A DNA stretch of 64,000 bases from Mesorhizobium sp. B2-8-5 (GCF_006440675.2 NZ_CP083951.1:4497501-4561500), one strand, 5' to 3'; shown: positions 32,836 through 41,845, counted from the first letter of the stretch. The notes: generated from the sequence alone by a model not told the origin. Numbers and translations: made by a program.

Positions 32836-34185
32836 TTACACCAGCATGCCCATCGGGTTTTCGATCAAGCGCTTGAAGGCACCGAGCAATTCCGCGCCAA
32901 GCGCGCCGTCGACCGCGCGGTGATCGGTCGACAGCGTCACCGACATCACGGTGGCTATCTTGATCTCGCCCTTCTTCACCACCGCACGCTCCTCGCCGGC
33001 GCCGACCGCCAAAATCGTCGCATGCGGCGGGTTGATGACGGCGGCAAAGTCCTTGATGCCGAACATGCCCAGATTGGACACAGCGGTGGTGCCGCCCTGA
33101 TACTCTTCCGGCTTCAACTTGCGGCTCCTGGCGCGGCTCGCCAGGTCCTTCATCTCGTTGGAGATGACAGACAGCGTCTTTTCGTCCGCATGGCGGATGA
33201 TCGGCGTGATCAGGCCGCCGGGGATCGACACGGCGACGCCGACATCGGCGTGCTTGTGCTTGACCATGGCGCTCTCGGTCCACGACGCGTTGGCGTCCGG
33301 CACCGCCATCAGCGCCATGGCCATCGCCTTGATGACCATGTCGTTGACGGAGAGCTTGTAGGCCGGCGCTTCGCCCTTGTCGGTCTTCCTCATCGGGGCC
33401 GCGGCATTCAACTGCGTGCGCAGTGCCAAGAGCGCATCGAGCTCGCAGTCGAGCGTCAGGTAGAAATGCGGGATGGTGGATTTCGCCTCGACCAGGCGGC
33501 GCGCGATGGTCTTGCGCATGTTGTCGTGCGGCGCGAGCTCGTAGGAGCCTTCGGCGAACAGCTTCAGCACCTGGTCGTCCGACATCGGCTTGGGTGCTGG
33601 GGCCGGAGCGGATGGAGCGCCGGCCGGAATCTCGGCGGCGGGCTGAGCAGAGGCGGCCGCGTCTTTGCTGGCAACTGCTGCCTCAACGTCGGCGCGCACA
33701 ACACGGCCGCGCGGACCGCTGCCTGCTATAGCCGAGAGGTCCAGATTTGCCTCACGGGCCAAGCGTCGAGCCAAAGGCGTGGCTCGGGCAGGCCCTTGCG
33801 ATTGGCTGATCTCCCCCCTCGTGGGGGAGATGGCCGGCAGGCCAGACGGGGGCGCGACAGAATAAGAGGTTGACGGGACAGCGCCCCCCTCTGTCGGCTT
33901 CGCCGGCATCTCCCCCCTAAGGGGGGAGATTGGCGCGTAGACTTCGTCATCGGCATAAATCCACGCCACCGGCTCGCCGACGGGAATGTCGACGCGCTCC
34001 TTGCCGGTGACGTTGCGCAGCGTGCCGCTGGCCGGCGCATCGATCTCCATCGCCGCCTTGTCGGTCTCGATCTCGAAGAGCACGTCGCCCTTCTTGACCT
34101 TGGCGCCTTCCTCGGCGAACCAGCGCGAGATCTGTCCGGTCGCCATGTCCATGTCGACCTTGGGAAGAATGACTTCGGTCGGCAT
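32836..34185 (-). CDS. 2-oxoacid dehydrogenase E2 (dihydrolipoyl acyltransferase)
   Basis: A 449-residue core subunit that accepts an acyl group from E1 and passes it to CoA. The lipoyl domain (about 1-80) has the lipoylated Lys43 in FEIETDKAAMEIDAP. The E1/E3-binding domain begins at TPLARRLAREANLDLSAI (about 133-170). The catalytic domain ends with LSTDHRAVDGALGAELLGAF, with catalytic His near 422. Residues about 84-128 of the first linker are encoded by a palindromic repeat and read SPLRGEMPAKPTEGG and SPTRGEIS. It is the last gene of a four-gene operon, and no E3 is present. Confidence 0.92.
   Translation of the reverse strand: MPTEVILPKVDMDMATGQISRWFAEEGAKVKKGDVLFEIETDKAAMEIDAPASGTLRNVTGKERVDIPVGEPVAWIYADDEVYAPISPLRGEMPAKPTEGGAVPSTSYSVAPPSGLPAISPTRGEISQSQGPARATPLARRLAREANLDLSAIAGSGPRGRVVRADVEAAVASKDAAASAQPAAEIPAGAPSAPAPAPKPMSDDQVLKLFAEGSYELAPHDNMRKTIARRLVEAKSTIPHFYLTLDCELDALLALRTQLNAAAPMRKTDKGEAPAYKLSVNDMVIKAMAMALMAVPDANASWTESAMVKHKHADVGVAVSIPGGLITPIIRHADEKTLSVISNEMKDLASRARSRKLKPEEYQGGTTAVSNLGMFGIKDFAAVINPPHATILAVGAGEERAVVKKGEIKIATVMSVTLSTDHRAVDGALGAELLGAFKRLIENPMGMLV
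33804..33936. repeat. Palindromic element inserted in frame in the E2 linker
   Basis: Two arms (about 33805-33854 and 33881-33936) are imperfect reverse complements. Each contains a hairpin of ATCTCCCC/GGGGAGAT type and a GGGGGCGC end, the same architecture as 4302-4489. The whole element is read as about 44 codons of the E2 gene without a stop, falling between two domains. Confidence 0.85.
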
Positions 34186-34188
34186 CGC

Positions 34189-35187
34189 TCAGCGGACCCC
34201 TTTCACGAGGTCGCGGGCGGCGGCGATGATGTCGGGAACCTGCGGCACCGTCGCCTTTTCCAGGTCCGGATTGTAGGGGATCGGCGTCTCGGCGCCGCCG
34301 AGCCGCACGATCGGCGCATCGAGATAGTCGAACGCCTCGCTTTCGGCGACGAGCGCGCTCACTTCCGCGCCGATGCCGAGCGTCTTCACCGCCTCGTAGA
34401 CGCAGAGCAGGCGCGAGGTCTTCTTCACGCTGTCGATGACGGTCTGCCTGTCGAGCGGCCGGATCGTGCGCAGATCGACCACTTCGATGTCGATGCCCTC
34501 GCCCTCCAGCACGGCCGCGGCATCGAGCGCCTTCTGCACCATGATCGAGGTGGCGACGATGGTGAGATCGCGGCCTTCGCGGCGGATCTCGGCCTTGCCG
34601 ATCGGAACGGTGTAATGGCCTTCCGGCACATGGCCCTTCATCTTGTAGAGCAGCTTGTGCTCGAAGATCATGACCGGGTCCGGATCGGCGACCGCGGCAA
34701 GCAGCATGCCCTTGGCATCGTGCGGCGTCGCCGGCTGTATCACCTTCAGGCCGGGCACATGGCCGAGCCAGGCCTCGAGACTCTGGCTGTGCTGGGCGGC
34801 GGCGCCCGTGCCGGAGCCGGCCGGGAAGCGCATCACCAGGGGCACCGAGACCTCGCCGCCGAGCATGAAGCGCATCTTGGCCGCCTGGTTGACGATCTGC
34901 TCCATGCCGAGCGTGGCGAAATCCGAGAACTGGAATTCGAAGATCGGCCGCATGCCGGTGACGGCGGCGCCCACCGCGACGCCGGCGCCGCCCAGTTCCG
35001 AGATCGGCGTGTCGATGACACGGTCGCTGCCGTAGCGCTCGACAAGATCGCCCGTCACCTGGAAGGCGCCGCCATAGACGCCGATGTCCTCGCCCATCAG
35101 GAAGACGCGCTCGTCCATGTCCATGGCGATAGCCATGGCTTCCTGGATCGCCTGGGCGTAGCTCAGTTCACGCACCACGGCATCCAT
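34189..35187 (-). CDS. 2-oxoacid dehydrogenase E1 beta subunit
   Basis: A 332-residue transketolase-like subunit forming the thiamine diphosphate site with E1-alpha. Visible are [20 protein letters not shown], the Glu-containing [33 protein letters not shown] and the C-terminal [19 protein letters not shown]. It lacks the N-terminal lipoyl domain carried by the main alphaproteobacterial PdhB. This marks it as a secondary complex, closer to acetoin or branched-chain type dehydrogenases. The ATG at 35187 overlaps the E1-alpha stop. Confidence 0.92.
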   Translation of the reverse strand: MDAVVRELSYAQAIQEAMAIAMDMDERVFLMGEDIGVYGGAFQVTGDLVERYGSDRVIDTPISELGGAGVAVGAAVTGMRPIFEFQFSDFATLGMEQIVNQAAKMRFMLGGEVSVPLVMRFPAGSGTGAAAQHSQSLEAWLGHVPGLKVIQPATPHDAKGMLLAAVADPDPVMIFEHKLLYKMKGHVPEGHYTVPIGKAEIRREGRDLTIVATSIMVQKALDAAAVLEGEGIDIEVVDLRTIRPLDRQTVIDSVKKTSRLLCVYEAVKTLGIGAEVSALVAESEAFDYLDAPIVRLGGAETPIPYNPDLEKATVPQVPDIIAAARDLVKGVR

Positions 35188-36215
35188 CACGCATGCTCCG
35201 TGTAAACGTAGTCCGCAAGGGCGGCGATCTCGGGCGCCGGGCTCGCCTTGGCGAACTCGATGCCGTCGGCGATCTCCTTGGCGACCGCGTCGCGGATCGC
35301 CTGGATGCCCTGGTCGTCGATGAAGCCGAAGTCACGCAGTTCGGTCTCAAACAGCGTGATCGGATCGCGGTTCGCCATCCAGTCCTCGATCTCTTCCTTG
35401 GTGCGGTAGCGGTTGCGGTCGCTCTTGGAATGGCCGCGATGGCGATAGGTCTTGGATTCGATCAGCGTCGGCCCCTCGCCCGCGCGCGCCCGCTCCACCG
35501 CCTTGAAAGACGCCTCGGCGACCTCGGAGAAGATATTGCCGTTGACGATGACACCGGGCATCGAATAGGCGGCCGCCCGCTCGGCGATGTTCTTCACCGC
35601 GGTCGAGCGCGCCGTCGAGGTCGACATGCCGTAGCCGTTGTTCTCGCACACGAAGATCACCGGCAGCTTCCAGATCGCCGCCATGTTCAGCGCCTCATGA
35701 AAGGCGCCCTCATTGTTGGCGCCGTCGCCGAAGAACGAGACCACGACCTTGCCGGTCTTCATCCTCTTGGCGGAAAGTGCGGCACCCACCGCGATCGGAA
35801 TGCCGCCGGCGACGATGCCGTTGGCGCCGAGATTGCCCTTGGCGACATCGGCGATGTGCATGGAGCCGCCGCGGCCCTTGCAGTAACCGGTGGTCTTGCC
35901 GAAGAACTCGGCGAACATACGGCTGACCTCGGCGCCCTTGGCGATGCAATGGCCATGGCCGCGATGCGTTGAGGTGATCTGGTCATCCTCGGCGAGCGGC
36001 ATGCAGATGCCCATGGCGCTGGCTTCCTGGCCGATCGACAGGTGCATGGTGCCGTGGATGAGGCCGCGCATGTAGCACTCTTCGGCGCCCTCTTCGAAGC
36101 GGCGGATGAGGTACATCTTATGAAGCACCTCCCGGAGCTGCTCCGGGCTGTACTGGCGATAGACGAAAGGCAGGTTGGCCCGGCTATCCACGACGGCTTT
36201 GCTGGCTCCAGCCAT
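35187..36215 (-). CDS. 2-oxoacid dehydrogenase E1 alpha subunit
   Basis: A 342-residue thiamine-diphosphate subunit that decarboxylates the 2-oxoacid. Key marks are [33 protein letters not shown], and the cofactor motif [18 protein letters not shown] to [10 protein letters not shown]. The phosphorylation-loop-like segment [15 protein letters not shown] is also seen. The start at 36215 has GGAGG seven bases upstream; the frame is open further but runs over the preceding gene. It sits two bases after the SAF-domain oxidoreductase and is certainly co-transcribed with it. Confidence 0.93.
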   Translation of the reverse strand: MAGASKAVVDSRANLPFVYRQYSPEQLREVLHKMYLIRRFEEGAEECYMRGLIHGTMHLSIGQEASAMGICMPLAEDDQITSTHRGHGHCIAKGAEVSRMFAEFFGKTTGYCKGRGGSMHIADVAKGNLGANGIVAGGIPIAVGAALSAKRMKTGKVVVSFFGDGANNEGAFHEALNMAAIWKLPVIFVCENNGYGMSTSTARSTAVKNIAERAAAYSMPGVIVNGNIFSEVAEASFKAVERARAGEGPTLIESKTYRHRGHSKSDRNRYRTKEEIEDWMANRDPITLFETELRDFGFIDDQGIQAIRDAVAKEIADGIEFAKASPAPEIAALADYVYTEHA

Positions 36216-36217
36216 GA

Positions 36218-37546
36218 TCACGCCTCCACAGCGCCGTAAACGAGCTTGTCCTGGCGGGCGCGCAGTTCGGCGATCTTCGAGCCCGGCGCGGGCGCCGCGT
36301 TGGCATAGGTAATGAGCTCGCCCTTCTTGATGGGCTGGGTGACGGAGCCGCCCTGCAGCAGGCCGCAGGGAACGGCGCGCGCCGCATGGGCCTCCGGAGC
36401 CGTCATGATCCAAGCGCGATAGCAATACTCACCGATGGCATCGAGCTTGTCGCCGGGATTCAGATCCTTCTTGGCGACCGCGCAGACCTCGGCCACGGGC
36501 TTGGCCAGCGGCACCATGTCGGCCTTACCGTAAAGCACGACCCGGGCGCAGGTCAGCGGCACTTCCAGCGAGGTCAGGTGATAGGGGCGATGGAAGGTGA
36601 AATACGGGCCCTTGCCCATCTTCAGGTCTTCCATGCGCTCCGAGATGCGCGGATGCGACATGTCGGCGACGACGAAGACGCCGGGCGCGACACCCTTGCC
36701 GATCGAGTAGTCGACGACGCCGACCTTCGACAGCACGCCGCCGTCCTTCTCGGGCACCAGCACCTTGGACAATTCGCCAAGCGTCGCAGCCGGACCGTGC
36801 ATGCCGGGCTTGTCGGGGACCAGCCCGGTCGCGTTGGCGATCGCCGCCATCTCGACCATGGTCTTCGAACCGTCGACGAATTCGACCAGCATGCGCACAT
36901 TCATATGCCGGCGCTTCGCCTCCTCCTCATAGTCCGGAGGCGTGGCGTCGATGTTGAGCGGGTTGTTCTTGCCTTTGCCCGCGGCAACGATCGGATGCCC
37001 CATGGCGGAGACGAATTCGATCAGTTCCATGCAGGAAGACGGCTCGTCGCCGGCGCCCAGCGAATAGGTGACGCCGAGACGGTCGGCCTCGCTCTTGAGG
37101 TAGGCGCCAATGGTGACGTCGGCCTCGACATTCATCGTCACCAGATGCTTGCCATGCTCCATGGCGTGCAGGCCGATCTCGGCGCCTACGGCCGGAACGC
37201 CGGTCGCGTCGATGACGACGTCGATGAGGTCATTGCCGATGACGAGGCTGGAATCGCTGGTGACGGCGATCTTGCCGGCCTCCATGGCCGAGGTCATCGC
37301 CGAAGTGTTGGAAACCTCGCGCGCATGGCCGGTTTCCTGGAAGGCGATATCGACGGCCTTGCTGGCCGCCGGCAGGTTGAGTTCCGAAATGGCTCCGATC
37401 TCGATGCCGGACATGTGGGCGACGCGGGTGACGATGTCGGTGCCCATTTCGCCGGAACCGATCAGGCCGATGCGGATGGGCTTGCCCGACTTGGCTCGTT
37501 CCTCAAGATCGCGGGCAAGGCCCGTCAACGAAATGTTGGATGCCAT
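36218..37546 (-). CDS. SAF-domain NAD(P)-dependent oxidoreductase (homoserine dehydrogenase-like)
   Basis: A 442-residue protein with an N-terminal Rossmann fold (PIRIGLIGSGEMGTDIVTRV, about residues 20-40). A middle domain includes SLGAGDEPSSCMELIEFV, and the C-terminal SAF region reads KKGELITYANAAPAPGSKI. The group is often misnamed FlgA or homoserine dehydrogenase; substrates reported for relatives are varied polyol or tetronate-type acids. It is the first gene of the operon that feeds an E1/E2 complex, so it may make the 2-oxoacid that those enzymes use. GGGAGGA precedes the ATG. Confidence 0.82.
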   Translation of the reverse strand: MASNISLTGLARDLEERAKSGKPIRIGLIGSGEMGTDIVTRVAHMSGIEIGAISELNLPAASKAVDIAFQETGHAREVSNTSAMTSAMEAGKIAVTSDSSLVIGNDLIDVVIDATGVPAVGAEIGLHAMEHGKHLVTMNVEADVTIGAYLKSEADRLGVTYSLGAGDEPSSCMELIEFVSAMGHPIVAAGKGKNNPLNIDATPPDYEEEAKRRHMNVRMLVEFVDGSKTMVEMAAIANATGLVPDKPGMHGPAATLGELSKVLVPEKDGGVLSKVGVVDYSIGKGVAPGVFVVADMSHPRISERMEDLKMGKGPYFTFHRPYHLTSLEVPLTCARVVLYGKADMVPLAKPVAEVCAVAKKDLNPGDKLDAIGEYCYRAWIMTAPEAHAARAVPCGLLQGGSVTQPIKKGELITYANAAPAPGSKIAELRARQDKLVYGAVEA

Positions 37547-37586
37547 ACCGTATTCCTCCCATATCGCATGCTGTTCGGTTGCTTGA

Positions 37587-37615
37587 CCGGTATTGAACAT
37601 ATGTATTTCTGTCAA
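37587..37615 (-). promoter_or_regulatory. Candidate promoter/operator of the oxidoreductase-E1-E2 operon
   Basis: On the minus strand TTGACA (37615-37610) is followed by a 17-base spacer containing the perfect palindrome ACATATGT (37604-37597), then TACCGG as a weak -10. A palindrome between the promoter elements fits repressor control. The rest of the 254-bp gap to the YbaK gene shows nothing else. Confidence 0.4.
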
Positions 37616-37800
37616 GACTAATGTCCAGAATTTGGCCGTTGGTCGACGCTTTTCCAATTGCTCGATGCGCAACGGCTAAAGGCACGGGCAGCGGGCGCCC
37701 GTACCGAACCAAATGGAAAGCGAGCGGTCGCGGCCGAACGTCGGTCAAAACCGCGCGACGGCCCTCGACGAACCATAAAAAGATATCTAGGCGGCAATTG

Positions 37801-38259
37801 TTACTGGCAAACGTCGACCCATACGGCGCCGACCAGATCGGCCATGCGCTGCGGCGTGATGCGCACCGCGGCATTGGTGGCGCCGGCTGCCGGAACGACC
37901 TCGCCGAAGGCTTTGAGCGACAGATCGCAATAAACGGGCAGCGGCGCCGGCAGGCCGAACGGACAGACGCCGCCCGGCGGATGGCTGGTGACTGCCAGCA
38001 CCTCTTCGCCGCCGAGCATGCGCGGCTTGCCGCCCATCCTGTCCTTGAATTTGCGGTTGTCGAGCCTGGCGATGCCGCTGGTCACGACCAGCATGGTCTC
38101 GTCAGCGACGCGCAGGCAGATCGTCTTGGCGATCTGCGCCGGCGTGACGCCGTGCGCCTCCGCCGCCAGCGCCACTGTTGCGGAACTTGCTTCGGTGACG
38201 ATGACTTCAACATCGGGCGCGTGCTCGGCCAGAAAGGCGCGGACCGATTCCAAGCTCAT
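37801..38259 (-). CDS. YbaK/EbsC-type aminoacyl-tRNA deacylase
   Basis: A 152-residue trans-editing domain protein. Family marks are SSATVALAAEAHGVTPAQIAK with the conserved Lys, LVVTSGIARLDNRKF and SHPPGGVCPFGLP. Such proteins hydrolyse mischarged tRNAs such as Ala- or Cys-tRNA-Pro. The strong GGVCPFG motif is typical of the YbaK-like subfamily that lacks a synthetase partner. It stands alone between operons. Confidence 0.87.
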   Translation of the reverse strand: MSLESVRAFLAEHAPDVEVIVTEASSATVALAAEAHGVTPAQIAKTICLRVADETMLVVTSGIARLDNRKFKDRMGGKPRMLGGEEVLAVTSHPPGGVCPFGLPAPLPVYCDLSLKAFGEVVPAAGATNAAVRITPQRMADLVGAVWVDVCQ

Positions 38260-38356
38260 GGTGAATCCCTCGTCAGGTCTGTCGAACAGCAGCGCTCGGC
38301 GAATCGCATGGCATGGCGGTTATTGGCAAGAGCCAGCGCCTGCGCCTCGCAGGCAC

Positions 38357-38390
38357 TAAAAAGCCCGCCGGGCCAACCCTCGGCGGGCTT
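38357..38390 (-). terminator. Terminator of the small HTH gene
   Basis: AAGCCCGCCG (38361-38370) pairs perfectly with CGGCGGGCTT (38381-38390) around a 10-base loop. On the minus strand the stem is followed by a T run, so it serves the gene ending at 38414. Confidence 0.8.
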
Positions 38391-38413
38391 CTGGATGGAC
38401 GCTTCTGGCGTCT

Positions 38414-38680
38414 CTATTGCTGTGTGGGCCGATTCTCTGCGGACGGCACCCTGATCAATTCCTCTTCCGGCACTTGCAGCGCGGAAGCGATGCGCCGGAG
38501 CTTGGCGGGGTCGACGTCCTTGCCGTCCTCGATGTCGACGATCTCGCCCACGGCCAGGCCGCAGGTCAAAGAAAGTTCCTCGATCGTGTATCCCCTCGTT
38601 TCGCGAGCGGCTTTCAACGGATTGAGGCCGGACGCGGCAATGATATCGTTGGAAACAGCGTTTCGTACGGTGTTGGGCAT
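38414..38680 (-). CDS. Small helix-turn-helix (XRE-like) protein
   Basis: An 88-residue protein whose middle (about residues 20-75) reads NPLKAARETRGYTIEELSLT, GLAVGEIVDIEDGKDVDPAK and LRRIASALQV, a lambda-repressor-like HTH. It is short, with no effector domain. The target is unknown and may be its own promoter. The 298 bases upstream (38681-38978) hold no convincing gene. Confidence 0.78.
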   Translation of the reverse strand: MPNTVRNAVSNDIIAASGLNPLKAARETRGYTIEELSLTCGLAVGEIVDIEDGKDVDPAKLRRIASALQVPEEELIRVPSAENRPTQQ

Positions 38681-38978
38681 GGCAACTCCTTAAAGATGAA
38701 ACAGGTCGGATGAAATGTGGGTGTTGCCTGAGACGGCGGGAGAATGCTCGTTAACAAATGATTTGCCAAGAGCACCCATACGGCGTCACGCCATCGTGAA
38801 GCTGCGTTTTGGCCGAATGCCTCGGGCCCCGTAGATGTAAGGCCGCTCGGCGCTCAATCAAGTTCTTTTGAAGATCCTCGACCGGATTCGCCGGCATTTT
38901 CGACGCCTCGATTCGTTAGCTCACCGTCACCGGCAGCCAAACCCGCGCGCCGGGCGTTTCACGGAAGGATCGAATGCC

Positions 38979-39587
38979 ATGAATTTGAAATCGTTCGCAA
39001 TTTTGCTTGGCGCCATCTCAAGCGTCGTCGGCGCGACGGAAGCGCAGGCGGCGTACGCCACACGCGTTCGAGGCACCGTCGTCGGCGTTGCCGGATCGAC
39101 GCTCACGGTGAAGGACCGCGACGGCAAGACCGATGCGATCGCGCTTGCCGACGGCTGGAAGATCTCGGGCGTCGCCAAGGCATCGGCAGCCGATATCAAG
39201 CAAGGCGATTTTCTTGGCATCGCCTCGATTTCCAAGGCCGATGGCGGCAGCGGCGCGCTGGAAGTCGTGGTCTTCCCGGCGGCCCTGAAGGGCACGGGCG
39301 AAGGCGACCGCGACTGGGATCTGCAGCCCAACAGCCGCATGACCAACGGCACCGTCGCCGACGTCACCGAGATCGAAGGCCGCACGGTCACGCTCACCTA
39401 TGACAACGGCCAGAAGAAGCAGATCGCGATTCCGCAGACGACACCGATCGTGACATTCGCCGCCGCCACGCCGGCGGATCTCACGCCGGGCATCGCGGTG
39501 TTCGTCAACGCCGAGCGCGGCGGCGACGGCAAGCTCGTGGCCAACCGGGTCGTGGTCGGGAATCACGGCATCGCGCCGCCTATGTGA
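38979..39587 (+). CDS. Secreted DUF5666-like beta-rich protein
   Basis: A 202-residue exported protein with a signal peptide (about residues 1-24, ending ATEAQA). Two similar beta-barrel-like repeats follow: VRGTVVGVAGSTLTVKDRDG with IKQGDFLGIA, and TNGTVADVTEIEGRTVTLTY with LTPGIAVFVNAERGGDGKL. This two-fold OB-like pattern is that of DUF5666-type proteins, of unknown function. AAGGA lies nine bases before the ATG. Confidence 0.72.
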   Translation: MNLKSFAILLGAISSVVGATEAQAAYATRVRGTVVGVAGSTLTVKDRDGKTDAIALADGWKISGVAKASAADIKQGDFLGIASISKADGGSGALEVVVFPAALKGTGEGDRDWDLQPNSRMTNGTVADVTEIEGRTVTLTYDNGQKKQIAIPQTTPIVTFAAATPADLTPGIAVFVNAERGGDGKLVANRVVVGNHGIAPPM

Positions 39588-39809
39588 GGCCAGGCAGCCG
39601 CATCCTTGGATTTCCAAGGAGCGCGCAATCCTCGTAGGCCAGGGCGGGCGCGCGGCGCAAGAGGGTCCCCAGAAACAATCCAGAAACAAAAATCTACATT
39701 TGGGAAAAATTGTCGAAAAAAACCAGGAGGATAGTCCCTATCGCGAGGCTTGGGTCACCGATTTGCTCCGGTGAATCTCGGAAGGCCCGCGTAAAAAGGA
39801 AACGAAGTC

Positions 39810-40004
39810 ATGAAGAAGTCCCTCCTCTCCGCGCTCGGGCTGGCTCTGGCCCTGGCGTTCACCATGCCGATCCTCGGCGCCACCAGCGCCGACGCGGCTC
39901 CGATGAAGAAGCATCACCATCATCGTCATCACCACAGGCATCATCACCGCCATCACCACCACCATCATCACCACCACAAGACGATGGCTCCGAAGAAGGC
40001 CTGA
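39810..40004 (+). CDS. Secreted histidine-rich peptide
   Basis: A 64-residue product. A clear signal peptide (residues 1-30, ending SADAA) is followed by a mature part of about 34 residues in which 20 are His, in H4-R-H3-R type runs, ending MAPKKA. AAGGAAACGA precedes the ATG. Such tails bind nickel, zinc or copper; periplasmic metal buffering or delivery is a reasonable inference. The DNA is a CAT/CAC-rich low-complexity tract, so its length may vary between strains. Confidence 0.7.
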   Translation: MKKSLLSALGLALALAFTMPILGATSADAAPMKKHHHHRHHHRHHHRHHHHHHHHHKTMAPKKA

Positions 40005-40129
40005 TCCTTCCCTTCTGCCGATGGGAAGGCAGGCCTTCGCCGCCAGAGCGGACCAGTCTTCCCATCGGACTCTTCGGCTTAAACATCCGGTGATGCCGAA
40101 CCGCACTCCGGACTGCGTCTAATGGGGCC

Positions 40130-40420
40130 TGCGCTGATCTTTCGGCCAGACACCGCCTGCTACTGGCGGTCGCCCGTGCCGTCGTCACGCTTCGCCATCC
40201 GGCCCTCGTTGCCCGCTTCGCCATGAAGCTCGGCTATCGGCCAAATCCCGCCGCCCCGACGCGCTATAACGAACTGACGCTGTGGCGAAAGATCGTCGAC
40301 CGCAATCCGCGGTTCGTGACGCCGACCGACAAGCTGGCGGCGAAAGCGTATTATCCGCGCCGCCTGCCCCGAATTGCCGGTGGCGTGATGCGGGGCACCG
40401 ATAAGTTTGACGGCTGACAC
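40130..40420 (+). pseudogene. Frameshifted remnant of a TupA-like ATP-grasp protein
   Basis: In the frame of 40223 the reading KLGYRPN then YNELTLWRKIVDRNPRFVTP and TDKLAAKAY matches the N-terminal block of TupA-like ATP-grasp proteins found in surface-polysaccharide clusters. After AAKAY the frame is lost. The next frame reads RRACPELPVA, which continues the family sequence, and RGTD reappears in the first frame. No further ATP-grasp domain follows before 40573, so it is both frameshifted and truncated. The rest of the gap 40005-40572 shows nothing convincing. Confidence 0.5.
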
Positions 40421-40572
40421 AGACGTCGCCGGCCAAACGAAAAAAATCGCGCGGCATATGAACCTTTCCATTGGGGCCAGCACTAAGCGGTCATGGGCAC
40501 CGCGAAGGTGCTCCTCAACCCAACGGGACGCCAGGACGGCGATCCCAACAACCAATGGAAGGAAATGCTCAA

Positions 40573-40833
40573 ATGACCAACTTCAAGCGTATCAGCCTCG
40601 CCGCGGCTCTCGTCTTTTCGGCTTTCGGCTCGGTCCCGGCTCCGGCCTTTGCCGGCACCCATCCAACCGGCGACGGCGGCGCGGTCTGTAAGGGCCATGG
40701 CTCGTGCCTGGTGCTGCAGCTGGATTGCAAAGGCACCTATACCGATGCCACCGACAAGAACGGCACCGTCTACGGCAAGTGCAGTCAGGTCATGAAGGTC
40801 GATCCGAAGACGCGGCTCAAGCTCGCGAACTGA
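40573..40833 (+). CDS. Small secreted protein with four cysteines
   Basis: An 86-residue exported protein. The signal peptide (about residues 1-27) ends APAFA. The mature 59 residues have Cys in GGAVCKGHGSCLVLQLDCKG and YGKCSQVM, probably two disulfides. The C-terminus is basic. A strong terminator follows at 40856. No family is recognised. Confidence 0.68.
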   Translation: MTNFKRISLAAALVFSAFGSVPAPAFAGTHPTGDGGAVCKGHGSCLVLQLDCKGTYTDATDKNGTVYGKCSQVMKVDPKTRLKLAN

Positions 40834-40855
40834 TCGCTGTAGCCAAATGGCACGG

Positions 40856-40890
40856 AAATGGCGGCCGTCGAGGACGGCCGCCATTTCTGT
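40856..40890. terminator. Strong bidirectional terminator
   Basis: A perfect 14-bp stem, AAATGGCGGCCGTC (40856-40869) with its complement at 40873-40886, encloses a 3-base loop. It lies between convergent genes ending at 40833 and 40909. Confidence 0.85.
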
Positions 40891-40908
40891 TCATATCGCG
40901 TCGATCGA

Positions 40909-41211
40909 TCAGCGCCGGCTGATAAGAAGGCCGGCAAGCAATCCGACCACGACCAGCCCGACGGCGGCGGCCGTCGCCGGATGATCTCGCGCCGTACGCT
41001 CAATAGCCCTGCCCCTGCGCCTTATTGCCGGCAGCGCCTCGTGGAGGCGATCGGCAAGTTGCGAATAATAGTCGGACGCCGCCTCGCGGCCATCCTCGTA
41101 ATAGGCGTCGCCGCGCCTGGCCAAAACCTTCTTGAGATCGTGCAATTGTCGCGAAAGCGCCGCGACCTGCTTGTCGATATCAACGTCGGAGAGGGTCGAA
41201 AACGGTGCCAT
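40909..41211 (-). CDS. DUF883/ElaB-like membrane-anchored protein
   Basis: A 100-residue protein. A soluble helical N-terminal region with YSQLADRLHEALPAIRRRGR and ERTARDHPATAAAV leads to a single C-terminal membrane helix ending LLISRR. This is the pattern of ElaB/YqjD/DUF883 proteins, some of which bind ribosomes or sit at the membrane in stationary phase. The role here is not known. Confidence 0.78.
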   Translation of the reverse strand: MAPFSTLSDVDIDKQVAALSRQLHDLKKVLARRGDAYYEDGREAASDYYSQLADRLHEALPAIRRRGRAIERTARDHPATAAAVGLVVVGLLAGLLISRR

Positions 41212-41305
41212 GCTTTTTGTCCTTCTCTTCGAGAAGGCCTAACGCATGGACGCAGAGCCAGTTCCGGCAGGCCGAGCGCGCGGCATCAAGTCGAATGACG
41301 ACCGT

Positions 41306-41845
41306 TCAACGAACCTGGTCGAGCAGGCGCTTGCATTCCAGCAAGTCGAACAGCGCCTCCTGCAGCAAGGCGCGATTGTCACGCGACAATTTCGAGGCGT
41401 CTGGCTGTACCGGACCTTCGTCGTCGCTCTTGCCGAGGCCGAAGAAACGGCGGCTGGGCTTCACCTTCGGTTGGCCGACCAGCGCGTCTTCGTCGCCGCG
41501 CGGCTGCGCGGCCGCCGTCAGCGGCACCTGCTCGGCCTGGCGGCGCTGAGCGATCGCCTCCACGGCGGCCATGTCGCCATTGCCGATGGCGACCAGGAAA
41601 TGGTTGCCGTTTTCGCGCAACAGTTTCTGCACGCCTTTGATCGTATAGCCCTGATCGTAGAGCATATGCCTGATGCCCTTGATCAGCTCGACATCCTGCG
41701 GCCGGTAGTAGCGCCGGCCGCCGCCACGCTTCATCGGCTTGATCTGGGTGAAGCGCGTCTCCCAGAACCGCAGCACATGCTGCGGCAGATCGAGATCTTC
41801 CGCGACTTCACTGATGGTGCGGAAAGCGTCGGGGCTCTTGTCCAT
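41306..41845 (-). CDS. MerR-family transcriptional regulator
   Basis: A 179-residue regulator. The N-terminal MerR winged helix (about 8-75) reads [29 protein letters not shown] and [16 protein letters not shown]. The C-terminal half has no metal-binding Cys pattern and ends in a short helix [16 protein letters not shown]. The start at 41845 has GGAGG eight bases before. Downstream of plsX-fabH-ihfA in rhizobia and relatives, its target is not known. Confidence 0.9.
   Translation of the reverse strand: MDKSPDAFRTISEVAEDLDLPQHVLRFWETRFTQIKPMKRGGGRRYYRPQDVELIKGIRHMLYDQGYTIKGVQKLLRENGNHFLVAIGNGDMAAVEAIAQRRQAEQVPLTAAAQPRGDEDALVGQPKVKPSRRFFGLGKSDDEGPVQPDASKLSRDNRALLQEALFDLLECKRLLDQVR

Noticed and set aside
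39910..39980. CAT/CAC-rich tract as a CRISPR-like or satellite repeat
   Set aside because: It has no spacers and is explained as His codons of a signal-peptide-bearing reading frame with a ribosome site.
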